Positions 1 to 6,833 of a stretch of DNA of 22,617 bases are shown here, piece after piece (the stretch's first letter is position 1; every line of letters starts with the position of its first letter). The notes under the pieces are model-generated. The model ran no database searches. It had not been told where the DNA came from and saw only the letters and a list, made by a program, of their open reading frames with translations. The position numbers and the translations under genes were made by a program. Where the stretch lies: the NCBI GenBank assembly GCA_022706865.1, contig JAKJBT010000019.1:1-22617 (forward strand), given 5' to 3'. This DNA is from Bacillota bacterium (GTDB taxonomy: Bacteria; Bacillota_A; Clostridia; Lutisporales; Lutisporaceae).

Positions 1-12
1 ACTCAATTGAAA

Positions 13-154
13 GACGAGACGCCACTTTGTAGGGCGAAATGCTAGTTTGTAAATTGACAACTGAATATTTGTAAACGAGACGCAAGTTTTGTATCCGAGA
101 AGCTAGTTTTGAAAACGAGACGCCATTTTTGTAACTCAAATGCAGTTTGATTTT
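13..154. repeat. Array of seven degenerate 20-bp direct repeats
   Basis: Seven units begin at about 13, 33, 53, 75, 95, 115 and 135, each roughly 20 bp (the third is 22). The rough consensus is acGAgAcGCtAgTTTTGtaa; the best copies are at 75-94 and 115-134. The near-constant spacing, about two helical turns, suggests sites for a DNA-binding protein on one DNA face. Arrays of this kind are known at the ends of IS21-family elements and of Tn7/Mu-like transposons, where they bind the transposase. I infer that this is the right-hand end of an element lying to the left of the window. No gene of that element is visible, so the family is a guess. Confidence 0.6.
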
Positions 155-240
155 TTCATTTATCTGGCGTATGATAAAGAAAAACGAGCACGCCAAGCGG
201 AGGTGAACTCCCTCTCGATGTTTTTGTAATCGGAGAATCC

Positions 241-257
241 ACCCCTGTATCAGGGGT
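241..257. repeat. Perfect 7-bp hairpin at the outer left side of the IS30 element
   Basis: ACCCCTG, a TAT loop, then CAGGGGT form a perfect stem. It lies just beyond the end of the transposase gene and overlaps the possible left terminus of the insertion sequence. No T-tract follows on either strand, so a terminator role is weak. A structure that blocks read-through into or out of the element is possible. Confidence 0.45.
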
Positions 258-268
258 ATGCATAGGTA

Positions 269-277
269 GTTGGCGGC
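269..277. repeat. Left inverted-repeat core of the IS30 element
   Basis: GTTGGCGGC is repeated in inverted orientation at 1608-1616, on the other side of the transposase gene. Flanking bases match only with gaps. Confidence 0.55.
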
Positions 278-292
278 ACTGTTTTTAAGGTA

Positions 293-1591
293 CTATCTTT
301 TGAGAAGGGTTGGCTTTAAAAGGATTTCATCGGCTGGCACCGGCGAACATCCAAGTTTTTTTAAGACCTCTTCTCCGTGGTGAAAGCTGAACGTCTCGTA
401 GGGACTGCGGTTGTTCAGCTTTTTTCTTTTGTAGGAATTGATGTGGTTCATCATCAATGTAATGTCTTCCTGCTCCAAATGATTGAAGCTTGAGCCTTTG
501 GGAAGCACCCTGCGAATCAGTCCATGGTTGACCTCAATGGCGCCTTTTTGATGAGGACAACCGGCATCGCAGTAATAAATTCGTGTACGCAAACCATCGT
601 ATTTCTCAGGCCCATACTCGATGGCTTTGGGATTGGAGAACTCACTTCCGTTGTCCGTGAGGATGACAGGAAACAGCTTCCGGAACAGTCCGCGCCCAAG
701 GCTTTTGTCGAGGTTGTTGTACACGTCGATTACTGATTGTGACGTGTTGGATTCCCTCAGGAAAGCAAGCATCAGGCTGGTTTCTACAAAATGTACCGTC
801 AACAGGCACTTACCGCCCTTGGTTCCAATTACTGAATCCATTTGGACAATCGCCGTATCAGGGTTGCTTTCTATGAAGCTTTGGAATGCCTCGTAGTTAC
901 GTCCAATCCTGCAGCCTTTGTCCACTTTGAATTCCGGTTTTTTGTAGCGTTCACGGAACTTCACTTTCTTGGGCAGGTCGATGTTGCGTACATCCAGAAT
1001 GCAAGCGTCTATGTAGTTGTAGATGGTCTTCTCGCTGCACATGAGCTCGTCTTTGTGGGACACGTAAATCTGATGGATGGATTGCCCCTGCTTAACCAAC
1101 GGACTGATAATTGCGTTGAGCCTAGCGATCTCTTCTTCGCATATGCAAAGACCACTGCGGGACTGTGAAATGACTTCATGAGCTTTCACATGAGCGTGCT
1201 CAGCATCATATAAGTTTTTCATCAAACTGCATTTACCGATTTGCTCACAGCCGTTGCAGACATATGGAACCCGAGACCTCGCGGTACAGATTTCTTCAAT
1301 GAAGTCCTGACAGTTATCGTTGCACCGTTGACAGAGCTTGCAGTATGCCGCCGAAGTCCTCGTACATTCCTTACCGCATAAATCTTTCTTTCTGCAGTTG
1401 AAACGGTTTTTGCAGGTGTTATGGGGGAATCCTGGGTATCCGGTGGCAACCTCCGAAAGATACTTGCGGACTTCTCTTGAAATAGTACTCGGGTTCTTGC
1501 CTAAAGTGCGGGCGATTTCTTTGAAGGATTGGCTTTCCTTCAGGTATTTCTGGAGGGTTAACCGCTCCTCATAAGTGAAAAATGTTGACAT
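293..1591 (-). CDS. IS30-family transposase with cysteine-rich insertion
   Basis: Cuts and joins DNA during transposition of its own element. From the chosen start the protein has 432 residues. Residues 4-45 form an N-terminal helix-turn-helix (FTYEERLTLQKYL, then KEIARTLGKNPSTISREVR), typical of IS30. Residues 60-121 hold 12 cysteines in CxxC-like spacing, probably one or more zinc-binding units. The DDE catalytic core follows: D252 (QMDSVIG), D313 (LTDNGSEF) and E353 (HQKGAIEVNH). The frame is open throughout, so the gene looks functional. The start at 1591 is chosen over the upstream one at 1618 because GGAGAG precedes it at normal spacing and the N-terminus then matches the family. At 432 residues it is longer than the 383 of canonical IS30 transposase, and the cysteine-rich insert explains most of the difference. 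Confidence 0.93.
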   Translation of the reverse strand: MSTFFTYEERLTLQKYLKESQSFKEIARTLGKNPSTISREVRKYLSEVATGYPGFPHNTCKNRFNCRKKDLCGKECTRTSAAYCKLCQRCNDNCQDFIEEICTARSRVPYVCNGCEQIGKCSLMKNLYDAEHAHVKAHEVISQSRSGLCICEEEIARLNAIISPLVKQGQSIHQIYVSHKDELMCSEKTIYNYIDACILDVRNIDLPKKVKFRERYKKPEFKVDKGCRIGRNYEAFQSFIESNPDTAIVQMDSVIGTKGGKCLLTVHFVETSLMLAFLRESNTSQSVIDVYNNLDKSLGRGLFRKLFPVILTDNGSEFSNPKAIEYGPEKYDGLRTRIYYCDAGCPHQKGAIEVNHGLIRRVLPKGSSFNHLEQEDITLMMNHINSYKRKKLNNRSPYETFSFHHGEEVLKKLGCSPVPADEILLKPTLLKR

Positions 1592-1607
1592 GATTACTCT
1601 CCTTTCA

Positions 1608-1616
1608 GCCGCCAAC
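1608..1616. repeat. Right inverted-repeat core of the IS30 element
   Basis: GCCGCCAAC is the exact complement of the core at 269-277. It lies just upstream of the transposase ribosome binding site. Weaker gapped similarity continues outward to about 1638. Confidence 0.55.
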
Positions 1617-1672
1617 ATACTTGTATATTCGGCAACAGAAAGGATTATAAATAGAGAATTTGTATAAAGACC

Positions 1673-1689
1673 TTGGGGCTCTGCCCCAA
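1673..1689. repeat. Perfect 7-bp hairpin, GC-rich
   Basis: TTGGGGC, a TCT loop and GCCCCAA form a perfect stem. It is the first of several stems packed between here and 1819. A further CCCC follows at 1691-1694, which could compete for pairing with the GGGG of this stem. Confidence 0.6.
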
Positions 1690-1694
1690 ACCCC

Positions 1695-1738
1695 GTCCTC
1701 GCCGGAAGGCAGTCGGTCTGTCATGACAGACCGAGGAC
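1695..1738. repeat. Nested palindromes forming a possible three-way junction
   Basis: GTCCTC (1695-1700) pairs with GAGGAC (1733-1738). Inside lie two hairpins. The first, GCCGGAAGGC at 1701-1710, has a GGAA loop of the GNRA type. The second, at 1714-1733, is the perfect 20-bp palindrome CGGTCTGTCATGACAGACCG, of which 1715-1732 stay paired when the outer stem forms. The arrangement is too regular for chance and resembles repeat palindromes or a structured RNA. I do not recognise a named family. Confidence 0.6.
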
Positions 1739-1756
1739 AAAAGGATGTAATGTAAT

Positions 1757-1819
1757 GGGATATCAAGGGTCTGCGCTACGCTCCGATGAACGGGCGTAAC
1801 CGCCCGCCCCTGACATCCC
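1757..1819. repeat. Second multi-branched inverted-repeat module
   Basis: Bases 1757-1769 pair with 1807-1819 at 11 of 13 positions. Enclosed are a perfect hairpin, CGGGCG-TAAC-CGCCCG (1791-1806), and a small one, GCG-CTA-CGC (1773-1781). It starts only 18 bases after the module at 1695-1738, so the two together make about 125 bp of folded DNA or RNA. Confidence 0.55.
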
Positions 1820-1838
1820 GCCACATTTGTATGCTGAG

Positions 1839-1906
1839 ATGCAACCTCTCGGGTAATATGGGTTATTAAATTTCAGAAAGGTCGGTACAGGTCGAAAGGG
1901 TTGCAT
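1839..1906. repeat. 8-bp inverted repeat spaced by 52 bases
   Basis: ATGCAACC at 1839-1846 is repeated as GGTTGCAT at 1899-1906. It may be the pair of ends of a very small element or simply a long-range stem. The intervening bases show no gene. Confidence 0.3.
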
Positions 1907-2030
1907 TTCGATTTGCAATTAAGATAATCTCAGGTGTATAGAATGTTACATCCATCCTGTCTCCTCAACCCTACTAATTTATCTATTCTGTCCACTCACC
2001 CCTACCTAATTTCAGACTCATTTTTACCAC

Positions 2031-2073
2031 AAAAAAACACCCTCGATATGTTTCCACGTACACATATCGAGGG
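2031..2073 (-). terminator. Rho-independent terminator after rlmD
   Basis: Bases 2040-2051 and 2062-2073 form a perfect 12-bp stem (CCCTCGATATGT and its complement) with a 10-base loop. Read on the minus strand it is followed by GTGTTTTTTT. It lies about 70 bases past the rlmD stop codon and should end transcription of the TPR-DUF1003-rlmD unit before the accessory region. Confidence 0.9.
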
Positions 2074-2139
2074 CTTAAGTCGAGTAGACAGATTTACTTT
2101 CATTTTATAAAACTCAGTATTCTCAAGGCTTTCCGGACA

Positions 2140-3507
2140 TCACTTTCTAGACATCAATACAACCGTCTCAACGTGAGAAGTCTGAGGGAACATGTCCACC
2201 GGCTGTACCTCCCTGACCTCATAGCCTCTTTCGGACAGATACTTCAGATCCCTGGCCAGGGTTGCAGGATTGCAGGATACATATACAACTTTTTCAGGGC
2301 TCATTTCTGTAATTACCTCAAGCAACTTTTCGTCGCAGCCCTTTCTTGGAGGGTCTACTACTATTACATCTGCCTTGATGCCCTTCCTGTACAATTCCGG
2401 TATCACTATCTCAGACTCACCGACAAGAAACTCAACATTTTTTACTCCGTTAAGCCTTGCATTTTCTTTGGCATTATTAATTGCCTGGGGTACGATTTCG
2501 ATTCCATATACTTTTTTGGCTTTCCTGCTTAAGAACAGTGATATTGTACCTATACCGCAGTAAGCGTCAAAAACCGTTTCATCGCCTTTTAAGTCTGCAT
2601 ATTCCAGGGCCTTGCCGTACAATACCTCCGTCTGAACGGGATTCACCTGGAAAAAGGATAGGGGGGATATTCTGAATTTAAACTCTCCAATGTAGTCGTA
2701 TATTGCCTCTTCCCCGAATATCACAATATTCCTTTCCCCTAATATCACATTTGTTTTCTTTTTATTGATATTCACTACCACGCTTTTCAGCCCGTCAGTC
2801 CTTGCTCTCAGCATTTCAACCAGGGCTTTGCCGCAGGGAAGAGAGTCTCCGTTAATCACAATACAGACCATCACTTCGCCGGTCTTGAAGCCTTTTCTGG
2901 TAACTATATGCCTGATGATGCCTTTGCCTGTATTCTCATCATATACGCTGATATCATATTTCTTTATGAATTCTCTGACTGTCTGAATGACGTTATCGTT
3001 GACGGCATCCTGAATTGAGCATTGAGGGGTATCAATTATTTCATGGCTCCTGTTTGCATAAAAGCCTATCATCACATCCCCGTCCATTCCTACGGGAAAC
3101 TGCGCCTTGTTCCTGTACCGCCATGGATCTTCCATTCCAATTGTATCGTGAACAGCAACACCGTTAAGCCCTCCGATCCGTTCCAGGGCATCCTTCACCT
3201 GCTGAGTCTTATATTGCAGCTGTGCTTCATAGCTCATATGCTGCAGCTGACAGCCCCCGCACCTTTTCACAACTCCGCAGGAAGGTTCAATCCTGCATGC
3301 TGCAGTCTTCAATGTCCTTAACAGCTTGCCGAAGGCGTAGTTTTTCAGTACCTTTACTATTTTTATCTCCGCCTGTTCTTTGGGAAGTGCACCCTCCACA
3401 AACACAGTGAAGCCTTCTATCCTTGCCACTCCAAGGCCCTCACTGGAAAGCCCTGTTATATCAACTATATAATTCCGGTTCTTTTCCACCGGTATCGCTT
3501 TTTCCAT
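2140..3507 (-). CDS. rlmD: 23S rRNA (uracil-5-)-methyltransferase, RlmCD/RlmD family
   Basis: Uses S-adenosylmethionine to add a methyl group to C5 of specific uridines in 23S rRNA. Over 455 residues it shows an N-terminal TRAM RNA-binding domain (about 7-60), an iron-sulfur cluster site (C77, C83, C86 in CxxxxxCGGC, and C163), the SAM-binding motif DAYCGIGT (314-321), DPPRKG (385-390) and the catalytic cysteine C412 in VSCNPATLARDL. The length is normal for the family. The start has a good GAGGAG site and is needed for a complete TRAM domain, so the 47-base overlap with the upstream DUF1003 gene is real. In Firmicutes one enzyme may serve both RlmC and RlmD sites; which uridines this one modifies cannot be read from sequence. 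A terminator follows at 2031-2073. Confidence 0.93.
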   Translation of the reverse strand: MEKAIPVEKNRNYIVDITGLSSEGLGVARIEGFTVFVEGALPKEQAEIKIVKVLKNYAFGKLLRTLKTAACRIEPSCGVVKRCGGCQLQHMSYEAQLQYKTQQVKDALERIGGLNGVAVHDTIGMEDPWRYRNKAQFPVGMDGDVMIGFYANRSHEIIDTPQCSIQDAVNDNVIQTVREFIKKYDISVYDENTGKGIIRHIVTRKGFKTGEVMVCIVINGDSLPCGKALVEMLRARTDGLKSVVVNINKKKTNVILGERNIVIFGEEAIYDYIGEFKFRISPLSFFQVNPVQTEVLYGKALEYADLKGDETVFDAYCGIGTISLFLSRKAKKVYGIEIVPQAINNAKENARLNGVKNVEFLVGESEIVIPELYRKGIKADVIVVDPPRKGCDEKLLEVITEMSPEKVVYVSCNPATLARDLKYLSERGYEVREVQPVDMFPQTSHVETVVLMSRK

Positions 3508-4039
3508 CTGTATTTCTCCTCAGTTGGATATTTGAATTGGACTTTTCTACCTCCATCTTAATATTATCAAGCTCTCTTTTCAATGTTTTATTCTCTCTGA
3601 TTATCTCATCTATCTTCATATGCAGATCCTCAAGTATTATTTCCGATTTTAAATTTATAAGATACTCATTTTCTGAGCGCAGCCTGTCCTTTTGAGCTTC
3701 CCTGTTCTGGCTCATCATTATTATGGGCGCCTGTATCGATGCAATACAGCCTAGTATCAGGTTCAAAAAAACATAGGGAAAAGGATCTATAGGCTTGTCA
3801 AACAGGTACTTTGAGTTTAAGATTGCCCACGCAATTATTACAGCTCCAAAGAAGAATAGGAAAGACCAGCTTCCGGCAAACCTTGCAATTTTGTCAGCCA
3901 TTCTTTCACCCACAGTAAGTGTCTTGCAGAGCTCCTTATTTATGTCCAATGACCGTTTTCCTCTTATCAGCTCGTGAATCTGTTTCTCCCTTTCTTCTTC
4001 ATCGGAGATTATAATGTCCTTCAGGTCATCTTTATCCAT
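3461..4039 (-). CDS. DUF1003 family membrane protein
   Basis: A 192-residue protein of the DUF1003 family, whose function is not known. The N-terminal third is charged and soluble. Two hydrophobic segments follow: one around SWSFLFFFGAVIIAWAIL and one around YVFLNLILGCIASIQAPIIM. The conserved MMSQNREAQKDR stretch comes next, then a charged C-terminal tail that looks like a coiled coil (LHMKIDEIIRENKTLKRELDNIKMEVEK). It should sit in the cell membrane with both ends on the same side. I chose the ATG at 4039, preceded by GGAG at normal spacing, over an in-frame TTG at 4054, because that GGAG overlaps the TTG. Its last 47 bases contain the rlmD start and ribosome binding site, so the two are probably translated together. 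Confidence 0.85.
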   Translation of the reverse strand: MDKDDLKDIIISDEEEREKQIHELIRGKRSLDINKELCKTLTVGERMADKIARFAGSWSFLFFFGAVIIAWAILNSKYLFDKPIDPFPYVFLNLILGCIASIQAPIIMMSQNREAQKDRLRSENEYLINLKSEIILEDLHMKIDEIIRENKTLKRELDNIKMEVEKSNSNIQLRRNTDGKSDTGGKEPELYS

Positions 4040-4098
4040 AGTTACACTCTCCAATACTTTTATGTATTTTGGCTTGTATAAAAAAAAATATTCAAAAA

Positions 4099-5214
4099 TT
4101 ACACCTTGTTAATTGCTGCATATTTGCCATCCTTCAAATTGCTTTTAAACTCTCTCAGGCAAAGCTTAATATCTGCCAGGCACACTTTCAGTTCTTTAAT
4201 ATATACTTCGTTTTCATATGTATTTCCTTCAATTAGCTTTATTACTGCATTTTCAAGCCTCTTGAGAACCTTTCTGTCTTCACTGCCGATTGCTATCATA
4301 TTGCTGATTCCTTGTATAATATATCCTTTGTACAGGTGAACATCCTGTACTCTCAGAAGAAGCTGCAGAAAATCATCCAGTACCGATTCCTTTTCACCCA
4401 TCAACAGTTTGATCTCCGTATATGTGTTGAAGCATATAAAAGAAAGTTCCATATCATTATCTTTAATACACTTAAATGCCTTATTAATGTAATTGAGTGA
4501 CTTTTTATACTGCCCCAGTATTTTGTAAACAATAGCGATATTATTATACACCCTGCACTTTACTTTCATATCCTTTTGGTCCGCCAGGCAGAGGGCCTTA
4601 CTGTAGTATCTCAATGCTGCCTTGAAATCCTTCTGCCCCTTATATAACAAGCCGATGTTCATAATAATCAACGCGGTATCCTTGTCGTCCCCTGCATATA
4701 ATAGTGCATTTTTCAGCTTCTGTTCAGAACAATAATACTCCTGCATATTGCTCAGAAGCATCCCGTATCTGTAATAATGGAGATATAATATTTCCCTGTC
4801 AATCTTCGGAACCTGCAAAAGAAGTTCTTCAGCCTTATCATAATACGCTTTGGAGCGTATATACTCGTGATTATGAAAATATATATATCCCAATTCAGAG
4901 TAATATTCAACAAGGAGATTCAAACAATCTTCGCGCCTGACTGTATCTATAGCAAGTTTCATTGATTTCACAGCATCAATGCAATTATTCATATAAAAGT
5001 GATACATTCCTATGTTCCTATGCATTTTTGCAGCTTCTATCATCATTTCTTCCTTTTTGCATAGATCCCTTAACTTTTCCAATGCATTGATGTCTTCTTT
5101 CAAATAATATTCTTTGATTCTCTTCGTGATTAACTCTACATTATTTGCTATTTGCTTGTGATCTGATATTCCTGCAATATTATCTGCTTTTAATTTCAAC
5201 AGTCTCACCGCCAT
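4099..5214 (-). CDS. Tetratricopeptide-repeat protein
   Basis: A 371-residue, almost wholly helical protein. TPR-like helix pairs run from about residue 60 to 270; the clearest is around MNIGLLYKGQKDFKAALRYYSKALCLA, followed by YNNIAIVYKILGQYKKSLNYINKAF. TPRs bind other proteins or peptides. The layout recalls the C-terminal half of RRNPP-type and stress-regulator proteins, but I see no helix-turn-helix at the N-terminus, no signal peptide and no membrane segment, so it is a cytoplasmic TPR protein of unknown role. It heads the unit with DUF1003 and rlmD: a 59-base gap follows, and a terminator separates it from the gene upstream. No strong ribosome binding site precedes the start; AGGT is about 12 bases upstream. 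Confidence 0.8.
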   Translation of the reverse strand: MAVRLLKLKADNIAGISDHKQIANNVELITKRIKEYYLKEDINALEKLRDLCKKEEMMIEAAKMHRNIGMYHFYMNNCIDAVKSMKLAIDTVRREDCLNLLVEYYSELGYIYFHNHEYIRSKAYYDKAEELLLQVPKIDREILYLHYYRYGMLLSNMQEYYCSEQKLKNALLYAGDDKDTALIIMNIGLLYKGQKDFKAALRYYSKALCLADQKDMKVKCRVYNNIAIVYKILGQYKKSLNYINKAFKCIKDNDMELSFICFNTYTEIKLLMGEKESVLDDFLQLLLRVQDVHLYKGYIIQGISNMIAIGSEDRKVLKRLENAVIKLIEGNTYENEVYIKELKVCLADIKLCLREFKSNLKDGKYAAINKV

Positions 5215-5334
5215 TATCCAGTTTACCTAAAATATTACAGTATTATTTTTCCACTTTACAGTGATTTGCGTTGAATTGCCCTATATTTTATATAAACTGT
5301 GCTTTTTCGACATTCCTCTGCAACTCATATACGC
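5215..5334. other. AT-rich leader of the TPR gene
   Basis: This gap between the TPR start and the aldo/keto reductase terminator must hold the promoter of the TPR-DUF1003-rlmD unit. It is very AT-rich with many TATA-like words. I could not pick a -35/-10 pair at proper spacing with confidence. Confidence 0.3.
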
Positions 5335-5362
5335 AAAATAAAAAACGCGGCCTTTTGACCGC
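5335..5362 (-). terminator. Rho-independent terminator after the aldo/keto reductase gene
   Basis: On the minus strand GCGGTC-AAAA-GGCCGC forms a 6-bp stem (one G-T pair) followed by GTTTTTTATTTT. It lies just beyond the stop codon at 5376 and closes the long gene run from the right. The other side also carries a T-rich stretch (5364-5369), so it may act in both directions. Confidence 0.88.
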
Positions 5363-5375
5363 ATTTTTTGCTCTT

Positions 5376-6383
5376 TTATTTCTCAAAGGTCTCTTTTACG
5401 GATTCAAGCATATCCCTGATCGGAAGATTATATGGGCACCTTGTCTCACACAATCCGCATTTCTCACAGTCACTGGCTTTTGAAGGCTGATTGTCATACC
5501 TTACTTGTGCCCATTCCATAAGATTATATCTCTTGTAATAGCTTTCAAGGACAAATATTACAGGCATATTGATCCCCTTAGGGCAGGGCTGGCAATACCC
5601 GCATCTTCTGCAAAAGCGTTCTCCCAATTCCGAAGCTTCTTTAGAAAGGGCCTTCGCTTCCTTCTCTGACAGCGGCATTTCTTCTATTGCTCTCACATTA
5701 TCCGTCAGCTGTTCAATACTGCACATCCCCGGTATTGCACAGGTTACGTGCTGATTCTGAAGTATGAACTTCAATGCTGCCCTGGTATTTGTAATGGCGC
5801 CTCCTGCAAAAGGCTTCATTACAATTACTCCCAGGTTTTTTTCATAGGCTTTCCTGAAAAACTCCGCTCCCTTGGTTTCAACTGCATTATATGGGTATTG
5901 AATCGTTTCGAAAACATCATATTCAATGGCCTTTTCGATAACCTCCGGACTATGGCCTGTTATTCCGATACTTTTTATGATTCCTTTATCCTTATATTCG
6001 AGCATGGCTTCAAGGGCTCCGCCTTTTGCCATTACCTTTTCCAACTCCTGCAGGTTGATTATATTATGAAATTGGTAAAGATCAATATAATCTGTTTTTA
6101 AATTATTTAAAGAGATTTCTATATCCCTCTTAAACCCTTCCTTATCCCTTGCCATGGATTTTGTAGCCAGGAACACCTGCTGCCTTTTTCCCGACAGTGC
6201 GCCTCCTATCAGGCTCTCACTTACTGTGTATCCCCTTGCGGTATCAATAAAATTAATGCCGTATTCCAGGGCTTTTTCTATAAGTTTATTTGCATCATCC
6301 TGATCCAGCTGCTGAATAGGTATGCCTCCTAGGCTTATCCTCGATACCTTCATTCCTGTTTTCCCAAGTATTCTGTACTGCAA
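5376..6383 (-). CDS. Aldo/keto reductase with C-terminal 4Fe-4S ferredoxin domain
   Basis: A 335-residue cytoplasmic oxidoreductase. Residues 1-260 form an aldo/keto reductase barrel with the family tetrad: D and Y in FIDTARGY, K in FLATKSM and H in YQFHN. The C-terminal 80 residues carry two cysteine motifs, CRRCGYCQPCP and CEKCGLCETRCP, expected to bind iron-sulfur clusters. This iron-sulfur subfamily is common in anaerobic Clostridia; electrons may pass between a carbonyl substrate, a nucleotide and ferredoxin, but the substrate is unknown. The start is TTG, chosen because AAGGAGG stands 8 bases before it and the barrel begins at once (YRILGKTGMKVSRISLGG). It follows the thioesterase gene by 3 bases and is the last gene before a terminator. 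Confidence 0.9.
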   Translation of the reverse strand: MQYRILGKTGMKVSRISLGGIPIQQLDQDDANKLIEKALEYGINFIDTARGYTVSESLIGGALSGKRQQVFLATKSMARDKEGFKRDIEISLNNLKTDYIDLYQFHNIINLQELEKVMAKGGALEAMLEYKDKGIIKSIGITGHSPEVIEKAIEYDVFETIQYPYNAVETKGAEFFRKAYEKNLGVIVMKPFAGGAITNTRAALKFILQNQHVTCAIPGMCSIEQLTDNVRAIEEMPLSEKEAKALSKEASELGERFCRRCGYCQPCPKGINMPVIFVLESYYKRYNLMEWAQVRYDNQPSKASDCEKCGLCETRCPYNLPIRDMLESVKETFEK

Positions 6384-6386
6384 CTA

Positions 6387-6818
6387 TTATTCCTCCTTAT
6401 CTTTTGCAAGCTCATACAATGTGTTGTAAATATTGCTGCAATGCTTTTTCAAATTTATAGGCCTCCCGTTTCTGTTGGCAAAAGCATGGACTGTTTCTCC
6501 TTCCGCCAGCAGCACTCCGTCTGAGACCCTCAAAAGCTTATAGGAGAATGCTATCCTTGCAACGGTCATTTCCTTTATACCGGTTCTGACCAGGATTTCA
6601 TCATCATACAGTACGGGAATTCTATATTTGCAGTGGGTTTCTGTCAATGGGAGCATTATACCCAGTTCTTCCATTTCCTTGTATGATATCCCTCCTGCTT
6701 CCCGAAGGTACTCGGTCCTTCCCATTTCAAAATATATGTAATAGTTTGGATGGTATATTATCCCCATCTGATCGGTCTCTCCGTACCTGGTCCTGAGTAT
6801 TGTATCATGCGTCTTCAT
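6387..6818 (-). CDS. Acyl-CoA thioesterase, YbgC/4-hydroxybenzoyl-CoA thioesterase type
   Basis: A 143-residue single hotdog-fold protein that should hydrolyse an acyl-CoA thioester in the cytoplasm. Near the N-terminus it has the family signature RYGETDQMGIIYHPNYYIYF followed by EMGRTEYLRE; the aspartate in ETDQMG is the usual catalytic residue. The length is normal. The ATG is preceded by AGGAGG at 8 bases. It lies 15 bases after pyk and 3 bases before the aldo/keto reductase gene, so the three are almost certainly co-transcribed. The substrate cannot be told from sequence; YbgC relatives prefer short-chain or aromatic acyl-CoAs. Confidence 0.88.
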   Translation of the reverse strand: MKTHDTILRTRYGETDQMGIIYHPNYYIYFEMGRTEYLREAGGISYKEMEELGIMLPLTETHCKYRIPVLYDDEILVRTGIKEMTVARIAFSYKLLRVSDGVLLAEGETVHAFANRNGRPINLKKHCSNIYNTLYELAKDKEE

Positions 6819-6833
6819 CCAACAATCCTCCTG

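Larger units (their letters stand above)
245..1638 (-). mobile_element. IS30-family insertion sequence, apparently intact
   Basis: One full-length transposase gene is flanked by inverted repeats. The certain core is GTTGGCGGC at 269-277 against its complement at 1608-1616. With small gaps the similarity runs outward to CTGT at 245 on the left and 1638 on the right, giving arms of 31-33 bp; IS30 elements usually have imperfect arms of about this size. No target-site duplication could be recognised, so the outer boundaries are uncertain by some bases. The element separates the left repeat array from the folded-repeat region and the host genes. Confidence 0.65.
1639..2030. other. Non-coding accessory region between the IS30 element and the rlmD terminator
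   Basis: I find no convincing gene here on either strand. The left half (1673-1819) is GC-rich and full of inverted repeats, listed separately. The right half (1910-2030) is AT-rich with no clear structure. The contrast in base composition with the neighbouring host genes suggests inserted or mobile repeat DNA. Confidence 0.5.

Noticed and set aside
13..154. CRISPR array
   Set aside because: The 20-base units are contiguous and degenerate; there are no constant repeats separated by unique spacers and no cas genes.
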